From contig NZCE01000008.1 in the NCBI GenBank assembly GCA_002688185.1, positions 25,733 to 89,732 on the forward strand: a stretch of DNA of 64,000 bases, written 5' to 3'. Source of the stretch: Spirochaetales bacterium. Its GTDB lineage: Bacteria; Spirochaetota; Spirochaetia; ARS1246. This document shows positions 63,137 through 64,000 of this stretch, piece by piece; positions within the stretch are counted from its first letter, which is position 1, and the number at the start of each line of letters is the position of its first letter. The notes beneath the pieces were generated by a model. It was not told the DNA's origin. It saw nothing but the letters and a program-made list of their open reading frames with translations, and made no database searches. The translations under genes were made by a program, and so were the position numbers.

Positions 63137-64000
63137 CTATCCACCTTCGCTCTGTCCCGACGAGAGCTTATCAACAATCCCGCCACTCTGTCGGCGATTC
63201 TCGGCTTGAGAAAAAAACCGTTCCGCTAGATCGTGAAGACCGCGCTCACGATAAATAATTGCAATGTTTTTGTACGCCCTCCAATCTTGATCATTTTCCG
63301 CTGTCACCAATCTAAACTCTGAAAGAGCTTCTTCAAGACGATTTTCTCTATACAGCAAAACACCAAAAATCAGCCGCAGGTCGTTTGACGGAGTCAGAAA
63401 TCTAAAGGCCTTCTCGAGCAATTCCACAGAGGTTTTTCTATTTCCAGACATTTCGAGAGAGAAACACAGCGCCCTGAGATATTGCTCGCTTTCAGGTTCT
63501 TCTTTGAGCAGCTGGCGGTACGCCACTGCAGCTTCCCGATACCTGTTTGTCCTGCGATAGCAGAAGGCAAGAAGGCGCGTAAGCTCACTTACGTCGGATT
63601 CAAAGGAAAGGGCGATTTGAATCTGCTCCACCGCATCTTCGTATTTCTTTTCGTTTACTAAAAGACTGATATAGTGCTTTCGGGAATCAGCATCCTCAGG
63701 ATACATTTTGATATATTTGTATAGGCTCTCCCGTTGTTCGTACGCATCCTCGAGTTCCTTGTAGGTCTGTATCAGTCCCTGGAAAGCCGGCTGAAAGTCA
63801 TTTACCAGCTCAAGGGTCTTTTTATACCATTTTTCAGCGAGATCCGCCCGGGCGTCCTTCAAGTATTCATCGCCAAGCGCGCACATAAGAAATTGGTCCG
63901 GGCTGTTTTTTCGTAGAGCTTCTTGGATGGCTGGGATGGTTTCGGAGGGAGAGTGTTTCAGTTTGCATCTGCAAAGTGCCACATAATAAGCAGCAATGGT
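63137..64000 (-). CDS. TPR protein (5' partial)
   Basis: The frame is open to the right edge, so the N-terminus is missing; a GTG at 63982 is in frame but is preceded by coding-like residues (TIAAYYVALC). About 287 residues are visible with at least six TPR units (LGDEYLKDARADLAEKWYKK; AFCYRRTNRYREAAVAYRQL; AIIYRERGLHDLAERFFSQA). It is probably a scaffold; localisation is unknown without the N-terminus. Confidence 0.8.
   Translation of the reverse strand, partial: TIAAYYVALCRCKLKHSPSETIPAIQEALRKNSPDQFLMCALGDEYLKDARADLAEKWYKKTLELVNDFQPAFQGLIQTYKELEDAYEQRESLYKYIKMYPEDADSRKHYISLLVNEKKYEDAVEQIQIALSFESDVSELTRLLAFCYRRTNRYREAAVAYRQLLKEEPESEQYLRALCFSLEMSGNRKTSVELLEKAFRFLTPSNDLRLIFGVLLYRENRLEEALSEFRLVTAENDQDWRAYKNIAIIYRERGLHDLAERFFSQAENRRQSGGIVDKLSSGQSEGG

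Noticed and set aside
1..64000. tRNA, rRNA, CRISPR, insertion sequence or prophage
   Set aside because: I looked in all gaps and saw no cloverleaf, repeat-spacer pattern, transposase, integrase or phage structural gene.

Overview
This window looks like a chromosomal segment of a free-living or host-associated spirochaete of the Spirochaeta/Treponema type. The strongest marker is a full-length cytoplasmic filament protein CfpA (56322-58352). Supporting signs are a seven-gene bacterial V-type ATPase operon in the order E, DUF2764, A, B, D, I, K, and many TPR proteins and lipoproteins with relaxed lipoboxes. Genes are dense and overlap often, GTG and TTG starts are common, and base composition is even. 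I saw no tRNA, rRNA, CRISPR array, insertion sequence or prophage.

Layout. 1-3.6 kb: the end of an RluA-family pseudouridine synthase, a minus-strand pair (pentapeptide-repeat protein and metallo-beta-lactamase-fold hydrolase), a divergent small zinc-ribbon protein, then rsgA. 3.6-7.4 kb: mutS2, a lipoprotein and two small unknowns. 7.5-14.7 kb: the V-ATPase operon, whose proteolipid carries a sodium-type ligand set. 14.7-23 kb: ispG, a secreted repeat protein, uvrA and a large LptD/OstA-like outer-membrane protein with a SAP-like segment. 23-29.6 kb: phoH, a 7TM-HD (PgpH-type) phosphodiesterase, ybeY, a CorC-type CBS protein and a TPR protein. 29.6-33 kb: gap, pgk, tpiA and secG behind a near-consensus promoter. 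33-39.5 kb: flavodoxin-like protein, periplasmic parvulin, nusB, TPR lipoprotein, map, htrA and a phosphoribosyltransferase. 39.5-46.3 kb: a 1712-residue surface repeat protein with a C8 tract, and a convergent lipoprotein/beta-barrel pair. 46.3-48.7 kb: a hairpin-rich leader and purH divided into two separate genes.

48.7-52.2 kb: a LytR-CpsA-Psr (LCP) protein divided over two frames at an A10 run, a small membrane protein and a SPOR-domain protein. 52.2-56.2 kb (minus strand): a lipoprotein, a DHH/DHHA1 phosphoesterase and a VWA-domain membrane protein. 56.3-62.4 kb: cfpA with its own promoter and terminator, an unknown protein, and a pyruvate phosphate dikinase-like protein whose N-terminal nucleotide-binding motif is degenerate. 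62.4-64 kb: an unknown protein and a TPR protein that runs off the edge.

Themes. The window joins energy metabolism (V-ATPase, lower glycolysis, PPDK-like enzyme), ribosome and RNA housekeeping (RluA family, RsgA, YbeY, PhoH, NusB) and envelope building (LptD-like, parvulin, HtrA, LCP, SPOR, lipoproteins). The observations most worth checking are the A10 frame break in the LCP gene, the structured leader before purH, the odd PPDK N-terminus, two promoters that imply leaderless mRNAs, and the C8 tract in the giant surface protein.
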